Shown here: positions 1 through 12,500 of the stretch, in pieces
Position numbering within the stretch: the first letter of the stretch is position 1
How the letters are laid out: every line of letters begins with the position of its first letter
NCBI RefSeq assembly: GCF_011397635.1
Contig: NC_064761.1
Coordinates: forward strand, 36,792,143-36,856,142
Direction: 5' to 3'
Length of the DNA: 64,000 bases
From: Epinephelus fuscoguttatus
Lineage: Eukaryota > Chordata > Actinopteri > Perciformes > Serranidae
The notes under the pieces: model-generated
The model's database searches: none
Told to the model about the DNA's origin: nothing
Seen by the model: the letters and a program-made list of their open reading frames with translations, nothing else
Position numbers and translations under genes: made by a program

Positions 1-1210
1 GGTCTGAATCAGGGACTAATTTAGTTACAAAGCTGGATAATTGCCTAGAGGTGATTCGTTTTTACAAGCAGACCGAACCAGATCAAATGCCTTGTGTGAG
101 AAAGCTGCTCTTTATTGGTCAGAATTTCCATGTGGGAAAAATCCAGGAAGTAAAGCAAACGTTGAAGAAGAGTACACTTGCAAGATAAATGTGACACTTT
201 CTAATGTCACAATGGAGGGACAACTACGCAGGTTGATTTTAGCGCTGCTCATCGTGGACTATATTGCTGTCATTGTTCATTTTAGTCAAACCATACAGTT
301 TGAAAACGAGGCGCGGCTCCAACTAGAAAACAATGTTTTGATGCATTGGATGTGCTGAATGTGCATATTAAGGCAGTACAGGAGGAGGTGCACATTAATA
401 ATCCTCCAGGACTGTAACATGCTCATGTTTAACCCAACCAGAGTTTGTTTGTAACCAGACTGAGACTTTCTTGAAGAGGTGGTCTCTGTTTTGGTGCAGT
501 TGCTGTGTTCACACCTGCCCAAACGAACTGCACTCAGGGGGCAAACGAACTTGAGTTTGATTGAACCAAACAGGGCAGGTGCAAAAGTAACTACGCAAGC
601 AACTTTTGCATGTCCAGAGCATTCCCCGAATCTTTAAGTGAGCTCTTTATATCAAAAGAGAATCAACAATGATGAGATCTCCAGTCAGCATTTTGAAAAA
701 GATAGCTTGCACACTCTACCACCTTTGAGACTGTGGAAGACAGCTAACGTCTGTAAGCGTTTGGAGTCGTTTCGGTGTTCTAGTGTGGGCGCAGGTATTT
801 TGTAAAACGAAGGTTGTGTGAACAGAATTAAACGGGGAAAATTTCCATCTGTAGAAATATCTGTACACGTGTAGACGAGGCCTTCATCACAAAAACCACA
901 CCTTCAACTGAAGGCGAAAAAGAACAATCACAATCCTTGCAGTTAGTGTCATACATATTGACAGGAAGTGTTTACTGCTGGTAGAAAAGAGCTGTGATTT
1001 TGTGCGAATAACAACTTTTTTTTTTTTAAATTAATTCTGATTTAAAGCTGCATTAATTCATTGATTTGCCAGCCAGAAAACAACTGTCCAAAATAGACTA
1101 AAAAACTATGTCGAGCTGTGAACTTCAGATTCAGGTGATAACTTTACACATTGTTTTCTTTAATCCATAAACATATTAATTAGTGCAGCTTTAAATACTT
1201 GTGTTACATT
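1..1210. other. No gene recognised; fragments resembling a dispersed repeat
   Basis: No coding region that I can support. Around 480-600 the sequence has a run with repeated 'caaacgaac' and 'gaaccaaac' words that resembles the ends of a non-autonomous DNA transposon common in teleosts. The open frame at 41-358 on the plus strand has no recognisable domain and no intron/exon support. The rest looks like unique intergenic DNA. Confidence 0.35.
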
Positions 1211-1640
1211 CAGTGTTGGAATGTAACTAAGTACATTTACTCAAGTACACTACTGAAGTACAGTTTTGATGTATTTGTACTCAAGTATTTCCATTTTATG
1301 CTTTATTATACTCTTTTTTTTTTTTTACTTAAGTTACTTTGCAGATTCAGATTATCAACACAAAATATACATCAACTAATAAATTGTGATGTGAAGGTGT
1401 TGGGGAATAAAAATCAGCTTCACAGAAGGTATATAAAGTAATTAAAAATAGCCCCAGCTTAATCAGCTACAAGATTAAAGTGACAAACATTATTATAACA
1501 CAATTACATGTATTATTCTGAAATGAGCCATACTTTGACTTTTGGTACTTCAAGTATATTTTGATGCTAATACTTTTGTACTCTTATTTAAGTAAAAGTT
1601 TGAATGCACTGTGCAGTTTCTACTACTTTACTCAGAGATG
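1211..1640 (+). repeat. Short dispersed element of the 'aagtac/actcaagtac' type
   Basis: Begins with cagtgttggaatgtaactaa and is full of the words 'tactcaagta' and 'acttaagt'. The closing part repeats the same words in inverted form (acttcaagtata, tacttttgtactc). I recognise this as a very common non-autonomous element of percomorph genomes. The exact right border is uncertain and the superfamily was not determined. Confidence 0.5.
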
Positions 1641-3480
1641 TACTATGCAGGATTTTAAAAACTCCCTCTCAAACATCACTTCAGACCCTCTCTCAGTGTG
1701 TGGTGGTGTGGCCCTCTGCCTGAACTTCCTTATTTCCTGTGTTCAGGTTGTTTATGGTTGCATATCCCCACGTTGCCCAGGTGAGGGCAGGGCTTTATAT
1801 AAAGGTAGTGAACAGGTGCCACACTGTATGCAGCGGCCATCCAAGTGACACAGTGCCAGACAAACGAAAGAACAGCGAGGCAAAACGGGCGTGTTTAAAA
1901 ACAGTAACTGACAATCCTGCATAGTATACCTTCAAGTAAAAGGTCTGCTTCCACCACTGGGTACGTTTGAATATTTTGGCAATCATATAAAATGGGTCCT
2001 GTGAGCTCTGCAAAAATAGGAGACAATGCGCTCAACTCACAGAAACAAAAAACTGGGTGCTGAATTCCAAATAAAGTTTAAAATTCAAAAAGATGAGAGG
2101 AACAGCACTCCAAGTTTATCAAATTTTATTTTGTCACACAGACGTTTTGGGTCTGGCCCTTCTTCAGTGTGCTCTGGCAAACAATACAAATTCATTTTGT
2201 TTGTTTTGAAACTGTCAGACAAACTAAATCAAAATGATTTGATCAGAACGGGGAACTTGCACAGGTATTATATCATCATTTTGAGTCCTCAAAACTCTTA
2301 TGTCTTTTTTTTTTTTAATTATTATTATCAAAAGACAATCTTTATGATCATCATCGCCATTTTTGGTTGTGGTCTTGCTTTTGGTTTTATTTGAACCAGT
2401 TTGGTCGAGAGGCAGTTTGTTGAATGTTGTGTAAAAGTTGGATTCTGATGGAAAAATAGAGTCTGCACCCGAGTCCATGCTCCGAGTTTTGGTGAGAATT
2501 AAATATACGTTCATGGGATTGTTTTCTAGTGTACAGACTCTATTTTTCCATCTTTCACATATTTTTCTGTCCAGCATCTTGTATTTATCATCTCTTTGAT
2601 AAAAGTTGGATTCTGACTCTCGATGATGTTCCAAAGGACAGTGGGATGTTTTCAGAAGTGGGATGAGTGATTTGGTTGAATAAATTAAAACAATTTTTCT
2701 CTGTGAAACATTAAAGTACAAAAACTTCATATTAATTTGAATCCCCAGATAATCCATCCTCAGTGAGCAGTCACTACTTCGTGAAATGTCCCACAGGTCA
2801 AACTGGACTAAATTACTTTCAGTTTCAAAACTTCTGCTTAAAGGAAGCACAATGTGAGGAGGTCACTGTATGCAAGACACATGTATGAAACCGTGTGAGT
2901 TCGTCCATGCTTTATAGCCTTCCAGTTGAGAGTGGATCATGGCGCTCATACTGTTGTCTTTGAGTATCTCACAATAAAAACGATGCTTGACATGAACTGA
3001 TGTTTGTGGTGTTTTTGGCTCAGTGAGTGACGGACTAATGGATGATGGACAAGACAGAAGATCAGCTTCATTTTTACCCCGATTTTTAAAACACAACCAA
3101 CCAGAGAAGCTCATTAGTGTCTGATGTGACCATGTTAGCATGCAGAATGTAAACTCCTCTCAAGATTATAGGAAAAAAACATATTCCCAGAAACAATAAG
3201 GAAGATATGACCTTGGTATTCTCAAAGGTAGCTACATCTCTCACTGAGTGTCTTATAAATATGTATTGCATTTACTCTGAAGGGTCTCAGAGTTCTTGAG
3301 GCTGGGATGATGCCATCCAAAAAGCTTTAAAATGGAGCTGCAGCACAGTCACAAACTCACTGTGTCTGAAGGGCGAGTCTTTCACACCTATTTCAGTTAC
3401 AAGTAAGTAACCACAATACTTAAAATCACTCACTCTCTGACTGGTAGCGATGAAGGGAACAAATAGACTGAACGTGTATG
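1641..3480. other. Intergenic stretch with one unrecognised open frame
   Basis: No named gene. Around 2,100-2,190 there is a repeat-like segment containing 'acgttttgggtctggccctt'. On the minus strand one reading frame is open from 2,862 to 2,224 and, beyond a single TGA at 2,863-2,865, from 2,866 to 3,141 in the same frame. Its translation is rich in Ser, Lys and Asn, with no domain I recognise. Two copies of a Ser-Glu-Ser-Asn-Phe-Tyr-like motif occur about 66 residues apart. It could be a decayed single-exon gene, but chance openness in AT-rich DNA is as likely. Confidence 0.2.
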
Positions 3481-3491
3481 CTGTCAGGTGT

Positions 3492-3497
3492 TTTATT
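3492..3497 (-). terminator. Polyadenylation signal of mep1b
   Basis: TTTATT on the plus strand reads AATAAA on the minus strand, 92 bases past the proposed mep1b stop codon. Distance and orientation suit a 3' UTR end. This also supports the assignment of the tiny last coding exon at 3,589-3,609. Confidence 0.5.
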
Positions 3498-3588
3498 TAC
3501 GATATACAAATTCAAATTATACATGAAAAGGAGATCATTTAGTGACTATGTGATTGCTTCCTTTGATGGGGACATCATGGAGCGGTGG

Positions 3589-6500
3589 TTAAAATTTGGT
3601 CATCTGCTCCTGAAATGAAATAGATGCATTTAGAGCACATCAAAGTAAGAACATGATCGCTTGCTTTAGATGCATAATGTAAATAATTGCTGACCCTTAT
3701 GTTCAACACTCACCCCCATGAACCCAGGCATGTCCTGTATGATCACCATCTCGTCATTCTCCTGCTGCTGCCTCCTCCTCCTCACCCTCCAGGCGTTCCC
3801 TACAATCAGCATGGAAACCACAAACATGACTGCTGCCACAGACACTGCCAGAGCTGTGGCCATTGTGGAGTTATTAGCAGCTCCCTGCGGAGCATCTTGG
3901 TCTGCAGCCTTCATCAGACCAGCATCAGTGTGGACTGCAGGGCGGAAAAGAGGCTGCGATTCCAGCAGATGAGATATATCTGAGGACAAATAGAGAACAA
4001 GCCGGACACTTCAGAGACAGGATGATCTCAGATGAACGGTATGGTTGTGCGTGATGTTCTGTTCCTGTCCGACTCTGCACCTTCCACACTGAAGAGGAAG
4101 AAGGCGTCGTCTCCTTTGATGAAGTTTCTGCTCTTCAGTCGGTTGTGGGTGATGAAGACACTTGTTCCAGTGCCTGGGCCTCGATAGTAGTAGCTGCCGT
4201 CAGACGCAGTCACTTGAGAACCCACCTTCCTGGGATCGTCCCAGTAGTACTCGGTGCCTGCGGAGAAACAGATGAAATGTCATTCTGTGTTTGATCAACA
4301 AACCAACAGTTCATTGTATAAAGAACAAAACAAGTGGCGAGCAAGTAGCAGCGTCTGAAAAATGGAGCAAGTGCGGAAGTGCCTAAAACTGCAGTTCCTG
4401 TAACGGCCACTTGAGGCTGGCTCCAAGATCAAGTCGATCCCCATAGACCCCTTGTGATAAAATACCCAACTTTACAGCAGAAATAAACGTGTTTACAGCC
4501 CAATACAAAAACCACACTATTTCAGTGTGTAGGGGAGACTGGGGTGAGTTGAGCCACCCCTTGTTGCTCAGAAACCATAAATAAAATTGAGCATGTGACT
4601 AAATATTTAGGAGGAAGGCATCATTTTATGGAGTCTGTGAAGGTAAGAACCACATGGGTTTAGTGGTTAGAGATTTATGTCCAAAACAGCATTTTTCACT
4701 CATAAAAGTGAGTTTAGTCTATCATAAGTTTCATGGGGATTGTGTTTAGACCAACATAGATCATTTTTAATTTGTTTTATACATCAATTGTTGTATCTGT
4801 TAACTACAAAATTAGGTAGTACAGCTAGCGTGAAAGTGCACCATTTTAGCTGTGGGGGCTAATAAAGTCAGTATGGTAGCTATGGGGTAAGTTGAGCAAT
4901 TTGAACAGGGGTAAATTGAGCCGTAAGTTTCTGAGAAGAGGCAAAGCTGGATATGGTAAACCAAGCTTTACTTTCAAGGAGAAAGATGAGGGATTCTTCC
5001 CAAGAAGCGATGTAATCGCAAAACTCCCCAAACCTCAGAGTCCCAGCAGTTTGTATTCCCCTGCAACCTGGACAGGTGGGATATGGATGGAAGGAGGGAG
5101 GGGGGTGGATGGAACGAGAGTAAGATGGAGCGAGGAGTTTAGAGAGGATGAAGGAGGCCCTCCTGTCAGCAAGGACACCAAACTAGGATTCACGTTTACG
5201 GATTTAGTTCAGTGTTTTCTTTCCAAAAACCAGCTGTTAAGGTTCTCTTCCTAAGCGCCCTTTAAGGCATTCTCAGGCCTATGTTAAAATGTTTTAAAGT
5301 TATATGCAATAATAATTTAAAAAACAGATTTGTACCTGTTGAATTGTGTATTATAAATAAAAATACACATGGATTTGAAGAAGCGTCTTATTTAATTCAG
5401 TACACTTTTTTTTACTTTTTTTGGACATGCTATATTATCAAAACAGTTATGTTTACACTCATTCTGTTTGTTTGTAGGGATGCACAACATCCTGAAATAT
5501 ATGCACATATATTAGTTAGCAACAAATCTATAATAGCCTTGATGTAGTTATCCTGAATATGAAAAGTGACTCATCTTACCCTGGTCTCCCCTATTCATGA
5601 TTTTGTCGACGATTGGTCGACATCTGGCTCTCAGTGAGCATCTGTTGCCCTAGGTTTTGTGGTGTGTCCTGCACCGTTGGCCCTTGTCTGCCCTTGTCAG
5701 CCCATGTCAGCTTTTTTTGGCCGATTCAACGACTGAATGGGCAGTGGAGACAGCAGAGCCCGATGGTGAGGAAAGCAAACAACTAAAGTCAAGACAGCAT
5801 GAGATTGTCAGGGCAGAGGGCAGAGACTGAACGAGCACAATCAGGCGGAGTCAACAATGCATGCTCCAGACGGGGTTGCCAAGTGGAGCAAAATATGTGA
5901 AAATTATACTGTCGTCGAATCAAATCTTGCAGCGCACACCCCACCTACAGAAACGTGTGAGAAACTCCGATTTGATTTGTATATAACTGAAATCTGGAGA
6001 TAAGTCGGAGAAATGACCAATCAGGGGCACGGCAGGAGGAAGAGTTAAAAATTAGGAGAACCCACGAAAATCTGGAGCTTTGGCAGGTATGAATGTGCCT
6101 TCTGGTTTCTCTTTTTGAATGATGAATACACCGCCACCTGCTCGTATGGACAGTTATTTCCTCTCTCGCGGACACAGAATGTACAGACTGGTGGGCTGTT
6201 GGCTGTAGTCTTTGTGGTGTGTTCATGAGCAACTTTTTGGCCAAGAAAACAGGCAATGTGAGGCAACGCAACAGCAGGCCTTCATGACCACAAGTTCCTT
6301 GATGTAGCTTTGGTGTGTCTAGTCCTTGAGGAGTCTGATTTTAATTTTTTCTGGTAGGTACAATTTGTTTTAATGGTTATAAGCCGAAAATTGTCGAAAC
6401 AAACGCGAATTAGCATTTGCATTATCACAGTAAACCATAGACTGCAAATGCACCGTGCTAACTGAGCTAGCAGCTAGCATTTGAGTTAGCTCCACACTTT

Positions 6501-9500
6501 GGGCCAAATATGGTCACTTCTGGCTCCAAAACTCTAAGATGGCGACAGCCAAAATGCCAAACTTGAGGCTTCAATAAATGGAGGGTGATGTCACAGTGGC
6601 TATGTCCGTTGTTTGGCAAGTCAAGCTTTCTACACTATATGTTTTCTCACCCTCTCTTCACCTACCATCAGAGGACATCTTGTCGGGGTCTGTGGTGACC
6701 ATCCGGTGCATGTTCATGTGCTGTCTGATGTCAGACTGCTGATCCATCAGGGCCATAGTTGCCTGCTGCCATGGACACGGCCACTTGAGCTTGTGGTCGT
6801 TGGGGCCTGAGGTCAGATGGAAGTACGTTGCCATGTACCCTGGACGGTCACTTCTTCCGTTGAGGTACACACCGACCTACAGATCACAGAGCAGTGTGAA
6901 GTAACGTTCAAGTATTTTTAAAATCAAATCAGTTTACTTCATGTTATTCAAAAAAACACTGCAGCAGCAGGAACAGCAGGAATCTGTGACAGCATGAGAT
7001 GGTAAAGTAAGTTAAGCATCCATAACTGTACCAAAGGTGTGTCGAGCTTTGGATTTCCTCAAGATTGAGAGAATCAAATATTACCTGGAAGGAGTAACCT
7101 GCAGGTGACAGAAAGCGAGGGCTGTACAGTTTCTCTCCTACTGGTGTGGTGGCCAGCAGGCGGGTGATGTTGCGGATGTGCCAGATGTGCTGAGGGCACT
7201 TGGTGGAGGACAGGTTAATGTCATCCAGAGAGAAACCTCCCTTCGAGGGACCCTTTCCCCTCACACCCTCAAAAACCATGCGGGCCTTCCGTGTCACGTG
7301 CAGATTGATGTTATGCAGTTCCCAGGAGCCCATGACACCTCCTGTAAAGAGAATAGACATTAAACACGAATAAATCGCTATAGTTTTTTACTTCATTTGA
7401 GCATCATTGAAATTATTCTGAATACATGAGATGTGTTTTGTTTGACATCTGTTTTGGATGCTATCAGCCCCTTAAATCACCGTTATCAGTTGTCATCAGA
7501 AGATCTGAGGCTGTGTGTCCCGACTCTACCTCCCATATTTATGTTTATTCTTAGGTGCCAACGTCTAATGGCAGCTAATTGGCCACTGGGCCAGGTCTCT
7601 CTTGTAAAAGAGATTCTCAATGTCAGTGGGACTTCCTGGTTAGATAAGGGATAAATAAAATAAATGACTAAGGGAGTAAAAGAGGACGTCAGGTGTTGTA
7701 ATATAAAAAGTGACAAAGGTTTGAAAGAAATCACTAGAAGTAAACTACATCAACAAGAGTTTCTGGGTATGAGACATACTCATTTGACCCGCAATGCATT
7801 GTGTCTCTTCAGATGGCAGTGGCGCAACAGCAGAAATTACGAGCCAGGCAAAAAGCTATTAAAATATGTCACCTTACTACGTTTTCATATTTTTCCAGGT
7901 GGGAAAGAGAGTATTTTACAGAGCCCCTAAAGTCCCGAAAGGTGATTTAATTATTTTTGTTTGTTATCAACAGTTTTATTGCTGTTGTTTATTTCTTTTA
8001 AGCTTAACACATATTCAACAAGAGAAAATCAGATAAGAGGACACTGCATGAAAACAGAACAGAAAAATAAATAAATAGTAGGTGCCCCGTCTAAAGCATT
8101 ATAATAGTAGTGACAGCCACTGATAACGGCTATTTATTGGGCTGATAACACTGGAAAGAGGTTGGGGTGAAAAATGAGAGGGTGCTGGTAGAATTTGGTC
8201 TTACATTTAATTATAAATGCACTGTACATCACACAATATGTAATATTTAATACATTACCTGAAATACTCTTGAAGAGTGTCAGTTTACCGCTGGGGTTGG
8301 CCTCGTCATACTCTCGCACCCAGATATTGAGAACGTCATCTTCTGCCCCGCTGTTATAGAGGAAGAACTGCAGACACTGGGCTCCAGGTTTGGGGTAAAG
8401 CCAGCGACTCTCCAGGAGTGCACGGGTACCAGGTTCAGCAAAGGCTGTGCTGAAGTGCATGAAGTAGCCTTTTGCTGAGGGCAGGAGGAAACAACAGTGA
8501 GTAATGCTGGGCCTCAGAAGTTTGTCATATTACATTTTATGGCACCGTGTTGAAGAACCTGTGTCAAGTCTTCTCCAGGTCGTACAGTCTGGACGTTCAG
8601 AGGCTCAAAGTTAATTAGCAGTAAATCTCAGAATTATGTTTCTTTATATAACATCTAATTAAAGAAACACACTCTAAACTCTTGTATCTAATAAATCATT
8701 ATGTTGGTATTTATCTTAGTCACTGTTTTTACTGCCAGTCTGCACTTTGTACAGCTAAAGTCATAAATCACTTCAGGCACCCTTGTTTTAAATATCTCCA
8801 GACACTGAGCACCAAGGCCAGCTATCTACAGTATGAGGCTTGATAAGGTGATAAAGTGATTAGCCTTCTGTGATAACTGCTAACTGGACAACAACACAGA
8901 TGTGTATGTGTGTAAGATAAGATTTTACTGTATATCTTTCTGCATTTTCCAGTGTTTCATTAATAAATTAGATTTTTGTGACTGCACCATTTCCCTGAAA
9001 CTGAGAGACCTACATATTCTGTAACACGTTTGGTGTCTCTGGAAGCTTTCAGAGTCTTAGTTGATTTTAAAAGCAATTCGCAGGACTTTGAACCAGGGAA
9101 AGTAGAACTTGCATTTGTTATGACTGACTTTTACCTTTGCATTGTCCCATGTTGGAGAAGTCAGTCTGAGGCCCTCCACTCACAGAACTAAGTTGTTCCC
9201 ACTTTGCGTTGCCGGGACCCTGAATCATCCCACAGATGTTCTGCTCCTCAAAGTCACAGCTGTCCACAAAGGTTGAAGACTTGGCTGTGGAGAGGAAACA
9301 GGTCACAGAATCATCAAGATACTTCAGTGCATGCATTCAGTCATAATTGTGTGCACTGGGGCCCATCCTAACTACTGTGTGCCACTGCTTCCATATACAG
9401 CAGCATAGCCATATTCCCAAAGAGAGGTAGGAAAAGGTGAAGGAAGAACATTTTTTTACATTCTCTGACTATAACAAGAAGAGCAAACATCTTTCCAGAG

Positions 9501-12500
9501 GCACGTTAGGCAGGCTAAGGGGTTTAGATGTAGCAACATCATCATGCAAAAACGTAGAGAAAAAATAACATGGAGAGCAGGAAAGTTTGCAGGAAAGTAA
9601 CGTTTTGATGCCTTAAAAATACATTTCTCTTCCAAAATTCAAATGTTTGGATTTGAATACGTAAGACGCACTAAGCACTTGGGAGCTACAGAATTATATA
9701 AAAACTTAAAAAGCGAAGGAATTCAAGTATCTCGGGGTCTTGTCCACGAGTGAGGGTAGAATCGTGTAATGGATCAGCGGAGTCTGCATTGATGCCGGCG
9801 CTGCACCAAACTTTCGAAGCACAAAGCTTTCAATTTACTGGACCATCGACATCCCAACCCTCACCTATGGTCATGAGCTCTGGGTAATGACCAAAATAAT
9901 GAGATCACGGATACAAGCGGCCAAATGAGTTTCCTCAGAAGGGTCACTGGGCTCAGCCTTAGAGATAGGGTAAGGCGCTCGGGCATCCAGAGGAGGCTCG
10001 GAGTAGAGCCACTGCTCCTTCACGTTGAAAAGGGGTCAACTGAGGTGGTTCAGGCATCTGATCAGGATCCTCCTGGGCCCCTCCCGTTAGAGGTGTTCCA
10101 GGCATGTCCCACTGGCAGGAGGCCCCGGGGCAGACCCAGAACACACTGGATGGACTACATGTCTCATCTGGCCTGGGAACACCTCGGGGTCCCCCAGGAG
10201 GAGCTGGAAAGCATTGCTGGTGAGAGGGGATGTCTGGAATACAACCCGGCTTTGGATAAGCCATTGAGAATCAGTGGAAATATTGGAACCACCCTTTAAG
10301 GAAAAACAATCCTGCACCCACCCAGTTTGATCGGATACCATGACTTAACGAAACAGATCTCAAAAGAGAGGTTTCAGTGTCTCATTTGAGCATCAGTCTC
10401 AATAATTGTTAGATGGAAACTTCTTATGTAAGAGCTTTAAATCAGGACACCTTTGGTCAAATATGTTATCACATTTTATTTGCCCTCCATGAAAGGAGAG
10501 ATCAAAGGAGCAAGATGCTGACACGACACAGAGCTCGATCAGTCTGCTTGATAACTGAGGGGTGATATTGCAGGTAGAGAGCAAAAGTGCCACCATACAC
10601 ACAAGAAAATGGTTGCATCATCTCACAACAGAAGTTGAACTGGACTCAGAAGAAAACATGGAACAGAAAAGTGAGTTTTCAATGGACAAAATGACAGGTC
10701 AAGAAGACTCACTGCAGTTGTAGAGAAGGTTGAGCTTGGCGAGGTCATTAGCACTGAACCCCATCCTCTGACCAATCACATCCATGAAGTGGGGGATCTT
10801 GGTCACGATGGTGGGCTCAGAGGCGATGTTGAAGGCCGTCTTGCTGTAGTGCATTACCGAGCCGTAGTCATAGGGTACACCAAGAGCAGTGGACACTGTG
10901 TCATCGTAAGTTTTGAAGTTGTGCTCTTTACCTGAGGAAAACAATATCAGGAAGGATGGATTGCAAGCAGCTGCCCACCAAATAATCCAGTTTTTCATTA
11001 AATGTAAGAACATGAGTTTTCACTGATGGATGTTACCAGGTTCGATGCGATCCCACATGATGTCTACGTAATCGTTGCGGTCAGCTCTGGACTGCTCGTG
11101 CCAGAAGCCCAGAGCGTGCAGGAACTCATGTTCAACAGTTCCTAGACGATCACAGTTTCTACCAATGGACAGCCGCTGCTTCCCCACACGCTGGTTACCT
11201 ACAGGGGAGGAGCATCTATACAGAGAGGGAGAGCAAAATGCACAGAGCTGTTTTACTAAAGACATGAAGTTGTGAGCCGTGAAACCAAAACAGAAAAGCA
11301 GTTAGTAGCCTGAGCTATTATTTGCTTATATCACAACTCAACAGGCTTATATTTGGGACAGGCTTTCAAATCCTTTCACACAAAACTGTTGCTCTGCAAA
11401 GATGGGTAATACATTCATAGAGAGGATTATTACACCACGTTATCCTGTTTAAACAATACTCACACCTTGGATTAATTTTTATGAAAGACCCCTTTGATCG
11501 ATGGACCCTTACAAACTAAAGGAGTATGAATATTTTATTAATTACCTTGAGCAATTGAGGAATGGACACATATTCTGACTTTATGACAGCTTAAAAGCAA
11601 GGGAGTCACTACTTGTTCTTTTGTCATGGCGATAAATCTGAATGAATTACAGTCTTCTCTGGTATGGGGTGCCGTTTGTAAAGTGGCTCGCACTGAAATT
11701 AACAGCAACGTTTTGCCACATTTAGCTTCAAACAAAGTTTAAAAAAGTGGTGTGAATTTTTTAAGTCACTTTTTACCACATTTACAGCAATATTTGAAAT
11801 ATTTTAAATATACTGTCACAGTTAAATCTAAATATTAAATGTTAAACCTAAATGTTAAATATAAATCTAAATGTTAGATGTTAAATCTTAATGCTAAGTC
11901 TAAATCTAAATGTTAAATCTAAATCTAAATGTTAAATCTAAATGTCAAATGTTAAATCTAAATGTTAAATATAAATCTAAATGTTAAATCTAAATCTAGA
12001 TTTAGCATTTAGATTTTACATTTAACATTCAGATTTAACTGTGACATTATATTTAACATATTTCAAATATTGCTATTAATGTGGTGAAAAGTGACAAAAA
12101 AAATTCACACCACTTTTTTAAATGTTATTTGAAGCTAAATGTGGCAAAATGTTGCTATTAATGTCAGTGTGAGCCACTTTACAAATGGCACCCCATACTC
12201 TGGTGCTCATGCTTTCAGTAAAATAAACTGAATGATTGAACTGTAGAAAATCTAACCGAGCTAACAATATGTAGCGTCTCCATATTGACAAAAGTTTAAA
12301 CATTAATATTTGTATGAGTGATCTAAGCAGCTTACTAATGTTAGCTCAAGTGAGCAGTCAAAACCTGGTTTTATTCATCCAAAGAACCAGACAGGCCTTT
12401 ATTTGTCTAAATGTGTAGCCACACCAGGCTAATGAAAGGGACTGGGCGTTTATTTGGGACTGGGCTTTTAACTGAAGTTTATGGTAAAAGTATTAATTAG

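Noticed and set aside
41-358. 105-codon open frame with N-glycosylation-like motifs
   Set aside because: No domain, no splice support, and adjacent sequence resembles a transposon end; length is within chance.
4058-4080. Reading mep1b exon 13 through to the TGA near 4,033 as the end of the protein
   Set aside because: Stopping there would lose the membrane segment. The G|gtgcag donor keeps the phase and restores the family motif VEDISHL with the next exon.
11818-12000. Array of short repeats considered as a CRISPR-like array
   Set aside because: Units are 12-13 bases with no distinct spacers, within a eukaryotic fold-back element.
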